This document shows positions 34,961-46,033 of a stretch of 64,000 nt of DNA, piece after piece. The translations under genes were made by a program, and so were the position numbers. Under the pieces are notes generated by a model. That model was not told where the DNA came from, did no database searches, and saw only the letters and a list, made by a program, of their open reading frames with translations. Source of the stretch: Hermatobates lingyangjiaoensis (lineage: Eukaryota > Arthropoda > Insecta > Hemiptera > Hermatobatidae); the NCBI GenBank assembly GCA_026182355.1, contig JAPFBL010000578.1, positions 101,989 to 165,988 on the forward strand, written 5' to 3'. The first letter of the stretch is position 1, and the number at the start of each line of letters is the position of its first letter.

Positions 34961-35936
34961 GGCAGCTAATATGGTGTATCCAGAGGCACTTACTTAATAC
35001 TAACACTGATATTTTATAATATTCTATAATTTATAATAATATTTTGGAATACCACATGTCATCTCTGAATTTTTGTAAAATACCCTACAAAGATGAGGAC
35101 GTCTGCTGGTTTAAAAATATATCATTCAAGCCTACATTTTTATGATTTCTCTTTGTATTCCAGGAATGATGTCGAGATAGTTGTATGAATTACATTTTTT
35201 TTTTATAATCGTATTCTCTTGAAAGTTTTAGTTTCATACTTTGAAGAGTATTACGACTGTCTTATATCAGTATGTTGGTAACAGTGTAATGTAATATGAT
35301 GAAATTGAATTTATTTTTAGGAAAAAAAAGTTATTTGTTAGTGTTTTTTCTCTTTAACTGGGTGTTGTTTATATTTGTTTGATAATAAACAAATAAATAA
35401 GGCCCTCAGAGTTTGGAACTATGATCATAAATAGAAACTACAACCTCGTAGTACGAGTTTAATATTTTCTCAGGCCTAGCTCGTAATACGGAAGAAATTT
35501 TTAGAAGAAATTCATTTGAAAATAAATATCCGTTACACCCTCAAAATGCCGGTCTTTAGTTTAATTATTAAACAGAAAATGTACAATTAAAAAAAATAAA
35601 AAAATACTGTACATGTAATGGATAATGTTACTTGAACAATAAGTGAATGCAAGAAATAATGTTTTATTAAAGTAATAAACTTAAACCGGAGACTATCTAT
35701 GCGTAAGAATGATGCTCCTACAATTTTTGAGACTTCGTACAAGATAAAAATTCTTACGAATGGCTTGTTTGTACAGCGAATTACTCGTACAAGGAGGCAC
35801 CCATACTACATACAAGGTGTTCAGTATCATTTGGGCTAAGCTCTTGCTAGACACACTCGGTGACAGTTTACCGTCATTCATTTAACAAAGTTATTATTAT
35901 TATTATTAAATTGTTTCAAAATAATTGGATACATAC

Positions 35937-36178
35937 TGTTTCAAGAGGGTTGACAACAGCAAAGAGAAAGCCACCCTGTCGCTGGATGAGTTTCACAATA
36001 AAGGCAATGGAAAACTCTGAGTAGAATGTCTCAGGAAGGAAGAGACGATAGGGAGACTTGATGTCAGAGCCTGGCCTCATGCCCATGGCTGGAAAGCCGT
36101 CAGAGCCAGGCACAAAGAACTGTGTGCTGGGGTCGTCGAAGGGAATCTTGATGGCCTGAACCAGGTCGGTCTCGGGAG
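35937..36178 (-). CDS. Multiplexin (collagen XV/XVIII-like) exon, N-terminal half of TSPN domain
   Basis: The exon is 242 nt: two bases of a split codon followed by 80 codons. The acceptor is gttttcag and the donor GTATGT. The translation begins PETDLVQAIKIPFDDPS, passes through FVPGSDGFPAMGMRPGSDIK and YRLFLPETFYSEFSIAFIVK, and ends GGFLFAVVNPLET. The pattern of an LFLPE-F--EFSI strand followed by a GGFLFAVVNP strand is the classic start of the TSPN domain in collagens XV and XVIII. Base composition is GC-enriched against AT-rich introns. It ends in phase 0 and joins the 30046 exon across a 5.9-kb intron. It starts after one base of a codon, so the upstream exon must end in phase 1. The 59208-59325 candidate meets this requirement and would supply G to make GCT (Ala). 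The product should be secreted into the extracellular matrix, but no signal peptide exon was identified. Confidence 0.86.
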
Positions 36179-37790
36179 CTGAAAACAGAACTAGCTTCAG
36201 TGTTTATATCAACAGGAATTTAATAACATGTTTGTTATATCTAGGCGTATCAAGCACTACTAATATTAGCCAACAGCGAAATGTGTCTTTCAGTGAAGCC
36301 AACATCTGACCATGTCTATATATATAACTTTAAATTACACAAAGCACGACACAGAAAAAGAAATAAAGAGCACACTTACAGAATTTTCAATATTTCGAAC
36401 TGTTGTTCTAGTCTAGTAGACTAGAAGAGAGCATGAAGTGATAGAGATCTCCCCACGTCGAAGGACGGAGCGCGAATATATATATAATTAAAGTTACAAC
36501 TAAAGAATACAAAAAACATAAAAATGAGGACTAACACTCACGATTCTCGATCTTTTCGGCTGTCTTCCTGTTTTCAGGAGAGGAGAAAAAGGAAAATGAA
36601 CTAAGGAGCCGAGACGTGAATACGTCCACCAACCGATACAAAGTAAAATTTTATTAAATGGCTGACCCGATTTGGCCACCATTGCTTAGAATACACATAT
36701 TAATACGTCAAATCGTCTGATTTGACCTCTCTTGATTTCTATCTTTGGAGTAATTTGAAAGCTATGATGTATCAATAAAATATAAGAGACATAAACTATT
36801 TGAAGGACCGAATTATCAATTTCCACGGGAGTTGTCCAGAGACATAGACGTTACAAAATAAGTCCATAAGTTACTATCTAGTATAGTTAATTCACGACCT
36901 GTCAATTTCACAAAATTCATCTTCAGGTAGGTAGCACAAAATAAACAATGATCTCATACAGAATGAATTATTCATAAATAATACGAAAACCTAATTGATT
37001 TTGACTAGTTGTGTTTATTTATGGTTGAGTTAAGTATAGCTCACTCGAGATTTTTTTTTTCTATTTTTTGCAAATTCGTTATTTTGTATATAACTAAAAG
37101 CAACCTTTTATTAAATGACTGAACTGTAAAGAGGTTTAGGAAACTGTAAAAGCTAAGTGTTTCCAGCAATCATTGTTATGGACGGTTCATCGATTGTTAG
37201 GAAAGAGCGCTTATCCTGGCTATATGTATGTATTCAAAGCCTTCAATTCACATAGTGGCATAATAGTTCTCCTACCAATGCTTGAGAATTACCAATACCC
37301 AGACGTTACCTATTTGTTATTCAAATGTTATATTTATGGATTAGACTGGTATGTTTCAGTTCTCAATACATATTTATTCTGTATTTTTTTTTAAGTTCAA
37401 TGAAAAGTTATAACAATGACAAATATTGATAATTTTTTCATAAATAAATATAAAAAATTAATAAATATTCTATTTCAAAACAAAATTTTCTGTTTGTCAG
37501 GCAAGCACAACTCTTTGTCTTCTCCTGATATCGACGAGGTACCATATTTGTTGGTGATATTAGGTACGAATAAACTGCATTGTCTGGTCAATAGTAATCG
37601 CCCAAAACTATTCTTATAAATATTTATTTCTATAGCCATACATTGTTGTGCGGTTTTGAACTTTAAAAATATTTTAATCAAAAGACATTCCATGTTTGTA
37701 TAATTCTGAGAAAGGTTTATGTTATTATTATTATAATTATTATTCCAGTACATCAACTTCAACACGACAAAATGTTTACTTCACAATAAA

Positions 37791-38348
37791 ATGTATTTTT
37801 ATACATGCATATTGTTAATACCAAGGTTAGTATGATTTATATTAGAAATAGGTAAAAACCGTCATACCTCTACGAGGTATACCGTCATATCATGATCATC
37901 TTACGAGGTATGACGGTTTTACCTATTTTTAAATGTATTTTTATACATGCATATTGTTAATACCAAGGTTAGTATGATTTATATTAGAAATAGGTAAAAA
38001 CCGTCATACCTCTACGAGGTATACCGTCATATCATGATCATCTTACGAGGTATGACGGTTTTACCTATTTTTAAATGTATTTTTATACATGCATATTGTT
38101 AATACCAAGGTTAGTATGATTTATATTAGAAATAGGTAAAAACCGTCATACCTCGTAATACCGTCATATCATGATCATCTTACGAGGTATGACGGTTTTA
38201 CCTATTTTTAAATGTATTTTTATACATGCATATTGTTAATACCAAGGTTAGTATGATTTATATTAGAAACAGGTAAAAACCGTCATACCTCGTAATACCG
38301 TCATACCATGATCATCTTACGAGGTATGACGGTTTTACCTATTTCTAA
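37791..38348 (+). repeat. Tandem array of four 137-142-bp hairpin units
   Basis: Units 37791-37932, 37933-38074 (142 bp each), 38075-38211 and 38212-38348 (137 bp each). Each contains aggtaaaaaccgtcatacct and, 40 bases later, its inverse acgaggtatgacggttttac. Units 3 and 4 lack five bases at the hairpin centre. The AT-rich half includes tacatgcatattgttaatac. Confidence 0.95.
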
Positions 38349-38881
38349 ATGTATTTTATAATCAAACATTAAGTTTTATTGTACAAAATGTGTAAATAAT
38401 GCACGTAATACAATGTGGGACATGTGACAATAAAATTTAAAAAAAAAATTAAAAAACCATAATTGCTTATTTCATAATATAATTATTTAACAATAATTTT
38501 TATTAATACTTTAACTTTAACGAATCCTAATTGACTTTAAATTAATTTTAACTACTCTACAATGCAGCAATGACAAAGCATCTATATCAGTATTTTATAG
38601 AAAAAAGTTGTATTATGAGTGTGTTATTATTATTTTGCATCTGCGCAGAGCAGGAGAGGATCACCTGTGATTTAATAAATGTCAAAGATTGAGTTGTCAC
38701 CTGGTTGAAATTTTGAGTAGTTGATCAAAGCAACAACGAAATTGAGAAGTAATAGGTGAATAATACTTTATGAATATAGTTATATAAACCTCAAGTTAGT
38801 AAAAAAAACAGTATATTAACGAAGTAATAAATTAATAATAATTTTTAATTTACTAAATTCAATGTATTTTCTTTATCTACA

Positions 38882-39272
38882 GTAGGCGTGGGAAACCTAA
38901 GGCTTTAATATGGCCTTTTGAACTATAAAATGTGGCCTTCTGCGAAAAATGTTTCAAAATATAAAGAATTACAATTATGGTTGATAAAGACAAAAAATTT
39001 TGGTATTTAGAAAGAAGATTATCAATCATTACTTGAAAAGTCTAAGCTTTTAGAAAATCATTTCCTGAGTTTACAAAGGTAATAAACAGAGGTAATGATG
39101 ACACTTCTGAATCTTTTGAAAGATGGAAAACAGTTTTATATGAACCGATCGAGGAATATAATAAAACATTGGAGGATTTTACAGTGTAACTATTATATAA
39201 GAATTTGCTTTTCTATTGGTGGTAGCCTTTTGGGGAAGTAGACTCCAAGAAACGTTCCCCACCGACTGGTCT
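38882..39272 (+). mobile_element. Probable hAT-like relic
   Basis: The left end taggcgtgggaaacctaagg and right end cgttccccaccgactg are roughly inverted (GTGGGAAACCT versus GTGGGGAACGTTT) and similar to hAT ends. Between them a short frame, FPEFTKVINRGNDDTSESFE then RWKTVLYEPIEEYNKTLEDF, could be a transposase remnant. The target duplication is not clear. Confidence 0.4.
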
Positions 39273-39279
39273 ATACATA

Positions 39280-41270
39280 AACATAATAAGAAAATCAACA
39301 AGAACTATTTATAATAGAAACTGCTTTCTCAATAGACTCACTTCTTGAAAACAAGAACCAAAAATGACAAAATAAAGAGGAATATGTCTTGAGAAAAAAA
39401 TAATAAATAAAAAATACCTAACTAAACAAATATTTACAGTTTAACTATCATAAAAAAAAAACTGTACATTTGCTTTCTCAAATGGTTTGAAATGGAAAAT
39501 CCAACATCATCAAATTTTACTTCTTTCCAAGTGGTTATCATTAAAAAAATATTTGGTTTGCATTTTTCTGTAAGTTACTTTATTTTTCTGTAATTTTTTA
39601 CAGGGTAATAGTCTGTGAGTCATGTGAATGAAAAAACAGACTAAAATAATGGACATTTTATAAAGTAACCTGTGTTTGATGAATTTTGTTTGAACTTTTG
39701 TTAATCTTATTTTTTTCATATCTATAGCTTAATGAAACTGGAACTTATTAAGATCTTTAAAAATCTGTATAAAAAGGCACTTGCTAAACTAGCAAATATC
39801 ATTAATAGTCCAGTACCAGCAGTAATAGTACCGACTATCAGCGAGTTACTATCTAGGCAAAACTATCTTCATTTAATTGGTAATTTTTTTTTCTCTTTTT
39901 TAACTGTATAGGATTTTAGTGTTGGGTATAGACTCAAATATAGTTTTTCAACCATATATATTATACAAACACAGACTAAATCGATAAAAAAATATACATA
40001 AAATGAATTATAAACCTAACAAAGGATATGTACATAAAATTGGAAGGATGACACAGAAAAGATCTTGCAGGGATAACTCCAGGCTAAACATAAATATAGG
40101 ATCACTTTTGTTTATTTGCTGATCTATTTTAAAACATTATAAAAAACATGATTCAGCTTATTATGAAACCCAAAACAATATACTTTCACTGATGTGTCAT
40201 TCCCTTTAACAATTATGAAGAAGGCAATAGGAAAACAAACTGTGGGAATATTGCACTTGTGTGCTTCCTAGCGGTGACTACTCAAACTTCTGTTTCAGAT
40301 TTACACCACTAGGTTCTCTGCTTGGTAACTTCAGTACTACATTAATAGGTTTAATTATTTGTATATATTATACTTTATTCTTTATTTGAACATTTGCGTT
40401 CGTTCTTTCAATACAAGATGATATATCAAAATACTTTGTAAAACATAGCATTTTTTCATAACAACGTTACAACTGTAATATCTATAGTCTTAAATACCTA
40501 ATGATAAAATATGTTTAATGCCTTCCTGTCAGTGATTATATGTTTCATTTATTATGATTTAATTATAATGATTCTAGCAACAGTTAATTTAACCCATGTG
40601 AGTATACAACAATGTTTAATTTAGCAATACAAACTTGTTGCTATTCTACCCACTAGAATGCGTTAAATATAATTCCATTTTTATTATATTATTATATAGT
40701 ACGCAATGCTTTTATTATTGAAATAAGATTATATAGTTAGTATATATTTTTATATAGATAAAATATATATACTAACAAGTATACAAGTAGTATAAACTAT
40801 ATATACTACAAGAAATGTAGGTTGTAAGATTAAATACTTTTCTATTGATGTTGCAACATTACTTTCTGGTATTGTTCAAAGTTGAATCTGATATGTGTGG
40901 CTATAAATTAGCAAGTTATAATAATACATAAAATAAGTAATATAAACATAAAAACTTGTGAAAAATACGCTTTCAACTATTTAAAACAAATTAAAATTTG
41001 GATACACAAATTAATTCGTTTAATCTTTTATGTTTTATATGTTAGAATAAACGTTTCAATTTAATATTATATTTACGTGCACAAATGCAATACGAGTACG
41101 ACACAAACCGGATATATTCAAAATAAAAAAAATGTACATATATTACACAACAGAAAAATACATTTTTTATCGTTATTTTGGTACTTTAAAGTCTTTTTCT
41201 CTTTTGAAAGTTCGATATGAACCGAAACATTTTTCTTTTGAAAAATTCAGTATACAAATTGAATTATAAA
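39280..41270. other. AT-rich sequence without recognised feature
   Basis: No gene or known repeat recognised between the hAT-like relic and the mariner. Confidence 0.55.
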
Positions 41271-41277
41271 TGAGGTA

Positions 41278-42184
41278 TACGAGGTGTATAAATAAAGTAG
41301 TGAGACTCGCAACGTCGCTTTCGATCTGGCAACGCTGGAGACGCGTGGCCTTGAGTAGCGTCAGGTGCACGTGTGATGCGGCTCCAGTATGAATCTGAAC
41401 TCGCCACAGTCATTTGTTTGTCCGTAGCGTTGGTTTTCGTGAAATGGTTTTTTTCTTGAGCGTTTTAAAAATGAGTGACCTCAAAGTTGAGCAGCGGTGT
41501 GCAATCAAATTTTGCTTCAGACTTGGACATAATGCAACCGAAACTTTTGAAAAACTTCAGGAGGCCTATGGAGAACGTGTTTTATCAAGGGCACAGGTTT
41601 TTCGGTGGTTTAAGGAATTTTCAGAAGGAAGAGAGTCGATTAAAGATGAACCACGAAGCGGAAGGCCTTCAAGTGCAAACACCGATGAAAATGTCAACAG
41701 AGTACGGAACCTTGTACTCTGTTACTTGTCTACCGTGAGGTCCTTGAATGACTTCGAAAATGAGTCCTTCGTGTGCGGCCAAACATCAAAGACAAGTGGG
41801 TGTTGCATCACGACAACGCGCCCTGTCACACTGCCATCTCAATAAACGAGTTTTTGGCCAGTAAAAACATTCCTGTTGCCCCTCAGCCTCCTTATTCACC
41901 AGACTTGAGTCCTTGTGACTTTTTCCTCTTCCCGAGATTGAAAAATCACCTCAAGGGAACTCATTTCGGGACACTACAAAACATACAAACTGCTGTAACC
42001 GACCAGCTGAAGGCCATTCCAGAATCCGAGTTCCAGCAATGCTACAATGATTGGAAAGACCGTCTCCAGCGCTGTGTGGCTTCCGAAGGGAACTATTTTG
42101 AAGGTGACAATATCACATTGTAATTATATTTGAATAGAAAATTTAAAAAAAATCAGTCTCACTACTTTATTTACACACCTCGTA
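41278..42184 (+). mobile_element. Internally deleted mariner element with intact terminal repeats
   Basis: A 907-bp Tc1/mariner-superfamily element. The left terminal inverted repeat begins TACGAGGTGTATAAATAAAG and continues into TAGTGAGAC; the right end is its reverse complement with about two differences. Flanking TA dinucleotides (41276-41277 and 42185-42186) are the expected target duplication. Autonomous mariners are near 1.3 kb, so about 400 bp of coding sequence is missing. The two ends look well matched, so the copy could still have been mobilised in trans. Confidence 0.93.
41471..42123 (+). pseudogene. Mariner transposase, internal deletion and stop codons
   Basis: Mariner transposases bind their terminal repeats through paired helix-turn-helix motifs and cut with a DD34D catalytic triad. 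The N-terminal part (from MSDLKVEQRCAIKFCFRLGH through LSRAQVFRWFKEFSEGRESI to RSGRPS) is intact and matches the DNA-binding region. Near 41715-41738 the reading jumps to a stretch equivalent to the late catalytic domain (YREVLE, with TGA stops after it), followed by KDKWVLHHDNAPCHT and YSPDLSPCDFFLFPRLK. The second and third catalytic aspartates are therefore present, but the segment carrying the first is deleted. The frame differs between the two halves, so no functional transposase can be made. The C-terminus ends FEGDNITL before TAA. Confidence 0.93.
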
Positions 42185-43017
42185 TAATGTAATGCAGTAT
42201 TGTTATTTCTAATATCACAGAGATTATCAGTACATACTAATTCCCATCTTGCTGTATAAATTTCATTCTTGCATATATTGTCCATCTTCCAAAGTAAAAC
42301 TGGGACTTGTTACATTTTAAAATGGTCGAATGAAGAAGAATATTAGTGTGGACATATGGTTCATCCTTTCCTAATGGTTTATGGTTTTTTTTAACCACTT
42401 CAGAGTCTTTATTCGTGATTAGTTGTTAAACAACAAGCTGCCCAATATAAATTAGCTGAAAAATAAAAATTTACTCTAGTCAGGATGATTAGTATTCGTT
42501 AGACCAGACTTTTGTAAGTCATCTATACTATCCACTATAAAATTTGCTGTAGTTTCACAGCTTTGATGATTCACACCATTTGTTTGTGATTTCCGAATAA
42601 GAAACAAATTGAACTGTCAACAGCAACTATTAGATGGAAGTGCTCACTGAGAAAGTCATAGCGCGTAGGCAGTCTGAAATATTCGATGTAGACACATCTA
42701 GATATAGTATAAGGCATTGGATGATTCATTGGAGAAGTGGCACACAACATTTTTACATTGGTGACCCCATTTCAACTTCACTGAAATTATCTTGCGACTC
42801 CACACGAAAGTAAGACCAAATTCTAATCTTGTTATTTCAGGACATTGATAAAGGTATATATTAGTATAACTTGGAGGCAGTCCTTCTTGAATATATACAT
42901 TTAAAAAAGGTTTGTCTGCACTGTTCTTGACAAGTCATTCCTTAATTTTCTTATTTTTGGAGACTCGAGAAACTTAAGAAACAACTTGTCAAGAACAGTG
43001 CGGACATATCTTCTTTA

Positions 43018-43048
<31 letters not shown>

Positions 43049-43099
43049 GATGTAATTTTTTTGAGGGTTGAGGTCTAATGATTTTAAACTAGTCCTTTT

Positions 43100-43137
43100 G
43101 CCGACGTTTCGACATATATATATGTCATCTTCAGGGC
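43100..43137 (-). ncRNA. Hammerhead-like ribozyme motif, ACGU family, complete core
   Basis: On the minus strand: GCC, CTGAAGA, T, stem II GACATATATATATGTC (fully self-complementary), GAA, palindromic stem III ACGT, C, GGC. Stem I GCC/GGC pairs. All invariant core bases are present. It lies in the left arm of the 43049-43595 fold-back. Confidence 0.72.
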
Positions 43138-43465
43138 TACAACATGATTGTTTTACAATTAGCACTACTACAATATAACAACTATAATCAGTTATTTCGA
43201 CTGTGGATTTTTTTTTATTTTGACATAAGGATATTGTTATAATTATTCTATGCTTTTACAATTATTACATAAGTATAGAGATCACTATTTGGTCACAAAT
43301 TTCCAAGGTAATCAAATAGTGATCTCTATACTTATGAAATAATTGTAAAAGCATAGAATAATTATAACAATATTCTTATGTCAAAATAAAAAAAAATCCA
43401 CAGTCGAAATAACTGATTATAGTTGTAATATTGTAGTAGTGCTAATTGTAAACAATCATGTTGTA

Positions 43466-43475
43466 GCCCTGAAGA

Positions 43476-43534
<59 letters not shown>

Positions 43535-43545
43535 GAAACGTCGGC
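43466..43545 (+). ncRNA. Hammerhead-like motif, ACGU family, with stem II expanded to a TA microsatellite
   Basis: GCC, CTGAAGA, T, then GA followed by about 50 bases of TA repeat ending ATGTC, then GAA, ACGT, C, GGC. It is the right-arm partner of 43100-43137; the 16-base AT stem II has grown to more than 50 bases. Confidence 0.65.
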
Positions 43546-43651
43546 AAAAGGACTAGTTTAAAATCATTAGACCTCAGCCCTCAAAAAAATTACATCATAT
43601 AAATATTGGGTCAAGAAAGCAAATCATGATGAATATATATATCAATATATC

Positions 43652-43765
43652 AATAAATATATCAATGATCAAACCACAATAAGAAATGGGAAAACAAGAC
43701 CGCTTGTTACGGTTGAAAGATCTTAGTCTTGTTTTCCCATTTCTTATTGTGGTTTGATCATTGAT
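43652..43765. repeat. Hairpin, AGAUCU hammerhead family
   Basis: atgatcaaaccacaataaga is inverted at the right end (tcttattgtggtttgatcat). The centre keeps only the 3' half of the ribozyme motif (GACCG-CTTGTTA-CGGTT, GAA, AGATCT, T, AGTC). Confidence 0.85.
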
Positions 43766-43816
43766 TGTTATTTCACGTGTTTATGTGAAATCTTTATATA
43801 TATATATATATATACT

Positions 43817-43992
43817 CCTTAAAAAGAAGGTAGCACACAGATAGACAAGAAATAGCTCACTTCTATATTTCGACCATCATCATCATCAGGAGGCGAAGAG
43901 TCCTGACTTCGCCTCCTGATGACGTCGATGATCGAAATATAGAAGTGAGCTATTTTTTTGTCTAACTGTGTGCTACCTTCTTTTTAATTGGT
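43817..43992. repeat. Head-to-head hairpin, AUAU hammerhead family
   Basis: Arms of about 80 bp (43817-43893 and 43905-43992), nearly perfect, starting aaaaagaaggtagcacacag. Both arms carry CTGATGA and GAAATAT motifs pointing towards the outer ends. Confidence 0.88.
43868..43901 (-). ncRNA. Hammerhead-like motif, AUAU family, left arm of head-to-head hairpin
   Basis: On the minus strand: CTGATGA, T, stem II GAT-GATG-GTC, GAA, stem III ATAT, A, GAAG. The opposing plus-strand copy (43916-43944) has CTGATGA and GAA but a mismatched stem II. Confidence 0.52.
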
Positions 43993-44167
43993 TCTTAATT
44001 AAAGGTCCGCTGGACCGTTTCATTGAATTACTTGAAGGACGTATATATACGAGTACATCAATGTAGTTATAGTACTTTATTTAGCTACCTTTTGATAGCC
44101 ACCTTATTTCAGTGTGTAATAGAAGAACTTTATGTTTGGAATCCATTTCCTGATAAAGTTTTATTAA

Positions 44168-44215
44168 TTGGGGTCGCTACCCCGGTGTTGAGAACCCCTT
44201 CCTTAGAGTATGTCC
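44168..44215 (-). repeat. hAT-like end fragment
   Basis: On the minus strand: gggttctcaacaccggggta then gcgacccc resembles the ends of Charlie-type hAT repeats. Only one end is seen. Confidence 0.35.
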
Positions 44216-44869
44216 CCCCCCCCTCCTCTCTGGCCCTTAGTGCCTTTATCTTGTGGTGGGGGCTTATCACACCTGGGTCGTTGATCTGTCAAGGCGTGAA
44301 CCAACCTATATAAGTTTGGGAGTACAGTATAAACTGCAATGCCTTTGGTAACATCTACTGTTATTTAAAAATATACCTTTAAGTTAATCAATTGCCTTTA
44401 ACAAAGCCATTGTAACATATTCTGAAGAATAAGAGAGTACGTTGATAAGTCGCTTTGGTAGTTTGATGAATTGATTGATCATCAATGTTGTTCAAGAAAC
44501 AATATGGCCAATAACAACAAAAGCTCAACACTTTCAAATCATGAACAACAGAAGCTTTGATGTTTAAGAATCCTTTTTATGAAAATATATTTAATAATGG
44601 AGGGGAATTTAAAAAATTACGTCCCCACACAAAAAAGAGTTTAATATCAAAACTAACAACGCGTTTCGAACTCTTAAAGTTCTCCTTCAGGTTTCATCTG
44701 CACTGTTTTTTTGTTTTAACATCTTTATTATTAAATATACAACTACGCATCTTCTGCGTAACAGGCATATGTTTTAATAGATTGCTCAAAAACATTGATA
44801 CTCATGAACAAAGAATAGAACCCATTGGTTCAACTTTTCACATTGTTTATTTTTTTTTATTAGTATTTT

Positions 44870-44927
44870 ATTGTTGTAATATTGTAGTAGTGCTAATTGT
44901 AAAACAATCATGTTGTAGCCCTGAAGA

Positions 44928-44962
<35 letters not shown>
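44870..44962 (+). repeat. Fragment of the ACGU fold-back ending in a TA tract
   Basis: ttgtaatattgtagtagtgc through GTAGCCCTGAAGATGA is the same as the right arm of 43049-43595 (43425-43476), followed by TA repeats. The 3' half of the ribozyme motif is missing and replaced by the jockey-type 3' end. Confidence 0.8.
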
Positions 44963-44965
<3 letters not shown>

Positions 44966-44975
44966 GATCTCTGGG

Positions 44976-45308
44976 TCATTTTCTCTTGAGTCTTCTTTGG
45001 GGATTCTGGGAAGGTGAGGAGGAAGTAAGGATTCGTACTAATGGATTTGGGTGAGAGGAAAGGTTGTTGTGAAAGGACTTGTAACGATCTGAGGCTAGGT
45101 CTTGAATAAATGGAATTTTTAGGTCTTTATGATGGGTGTAGTTTTTTACGTAATAAGGAGCATTTGTGATAGTATGGAGGAGTTTTGAAAGCATTGATTG
45201 TATTTTATAAATGTTGGAAGGTTTTTCACAACCCCATAGTTCAAGTCCGTAAGTCCAGATCGGTCGCAGTAATGTTTTATATAACAGCACTTTGTTGTGG
45301 AGTGTCAA
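44976..45308 (-). pseudogene. Jockey-type non-LTR retrotransposon, C-terminal end of reverse transcriptase
   Basis: Non-LTR retrotransposons copy themselves by target-primed reverse transcription. This 110-residue frame contains NKVLLYKTLLRPIWTYGLEL, WGCEKPSNIYKIQSMLSKLL, the ITNAPYYVKN segment, DLKIPF and HPNPLVRIL. This is the characteristic downstream part of the polymerase of jockey-clade elements (TYG-ELWG motif, ITNAPWYV-type motif, final NPPRRLKRK-like run, here NPQRRLKRK). It is severely 5' truncated: there is no endonuclease or catalytic polymerase core. The 3' end abuts a TA tract (44930-44962) that itself belongs to a hammerhead-like fragment. Confidence 0.88.
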
Positions 45309-46033
45309 TTTTGAATGTTTTTGCGAAAATTGAAAATAAAGTGTTGAAAAGAGTCACTTTATATTTTATATTCTGTTGAAAAGTTTTAAGTTTTCTTTTT
45401 TTTACAAATACAGTAAATAAAAAACAGGTTAAATAGCTAGACGAATGTACGAAATATTATCTTTTTTTTTTTTTTTTTTTTTTAATAAATTGTGTAGATG
45501 GTCGGAGATATAACAGCCCTTTGGCCGAGACACATCAAGAGGCAATTGGTAACGCGCAAGCCAGCTTCAGGAATCAAAACCTGACAGGCCTATAAATCTG
45601 ACAGCAATGAACGAGGGTGTTGGAAATTTACGTCCTTCGTGGGCGGCAACTGAGCTCCATAAACTTCATACGTTTTGCTGTCAAACGCTTGAAATACGTG
45701 GAAACGCTTCTAAAAGAAATATTTTCTCGATGTCTGTTCTTTTTTTTTTCTACAGCTTCTAATAAAATTGGATTAAATCTAAAACATTTTATTTTTGGTG
45801 TTATCGTTAAGTTAAAAGTCTTAAATGAAAAAATATAAACAGTTTTGTGCATTTTTCCACTTTTATCTGTTATCAAACTCGTAGATAAAAAATTTAACTC
45901 ATGATCGATGTTATTAAGTGGAAGCTTTTCACTTAAGTAAAGTTACATTAAACTTACAGATGATAGATCTGACTGGCTATATTATATTATTCAATATGAA
46001 CTAAAAAGAGTAACATACCTGCCTTTGTAAGAT

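Larger units (their letters stand above)
43049..43595. repeat. Nearly perfect 250-bp-arm fold-back with ACGU hammerhead motifs
   Basis: The left arm from about 43049 (atgtaatttttttgagggtt) to 43305 is inverted at 43313-43595, with only a handful of differences apart from the TA expansion. The spacer is a few bases. The arms include the hammerhead motifs at 43100-43137 and 43466-43545. Partial relatives of the arm occur at 3750-3840, 44870-44962 and, more distantly, 518-700. Confidence 0.9.

Noticed and set aside
35693..35881. 62-codon minus-strand frame close to the TSPN exon
   Set aside because: No splice site joins it to 35937 in frame, and the protein is not TSPN-like; the donor at 35936 ends the exon before it.
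37791..38348. CRISPR-like regular array
   Set aside because: Units are contiguous 137-142-bp tandem copies without unique spacers, in an animal genome.
43362..43547. Open frame with a long IYIYIY run
   Set aside because: Translation of the TA microsatellite inside the fold-back; same for 16878-17066, 26522-26707, 44557-45054 and 61953-62177.
43905..43945. Second functional hammerhead in the 43817 hairpin (plus strand)
   Set aside because: CTGATGA and GAA are present, but stem II (GTC...ATC) does not pair, so it is kept only as part of the hairpin.
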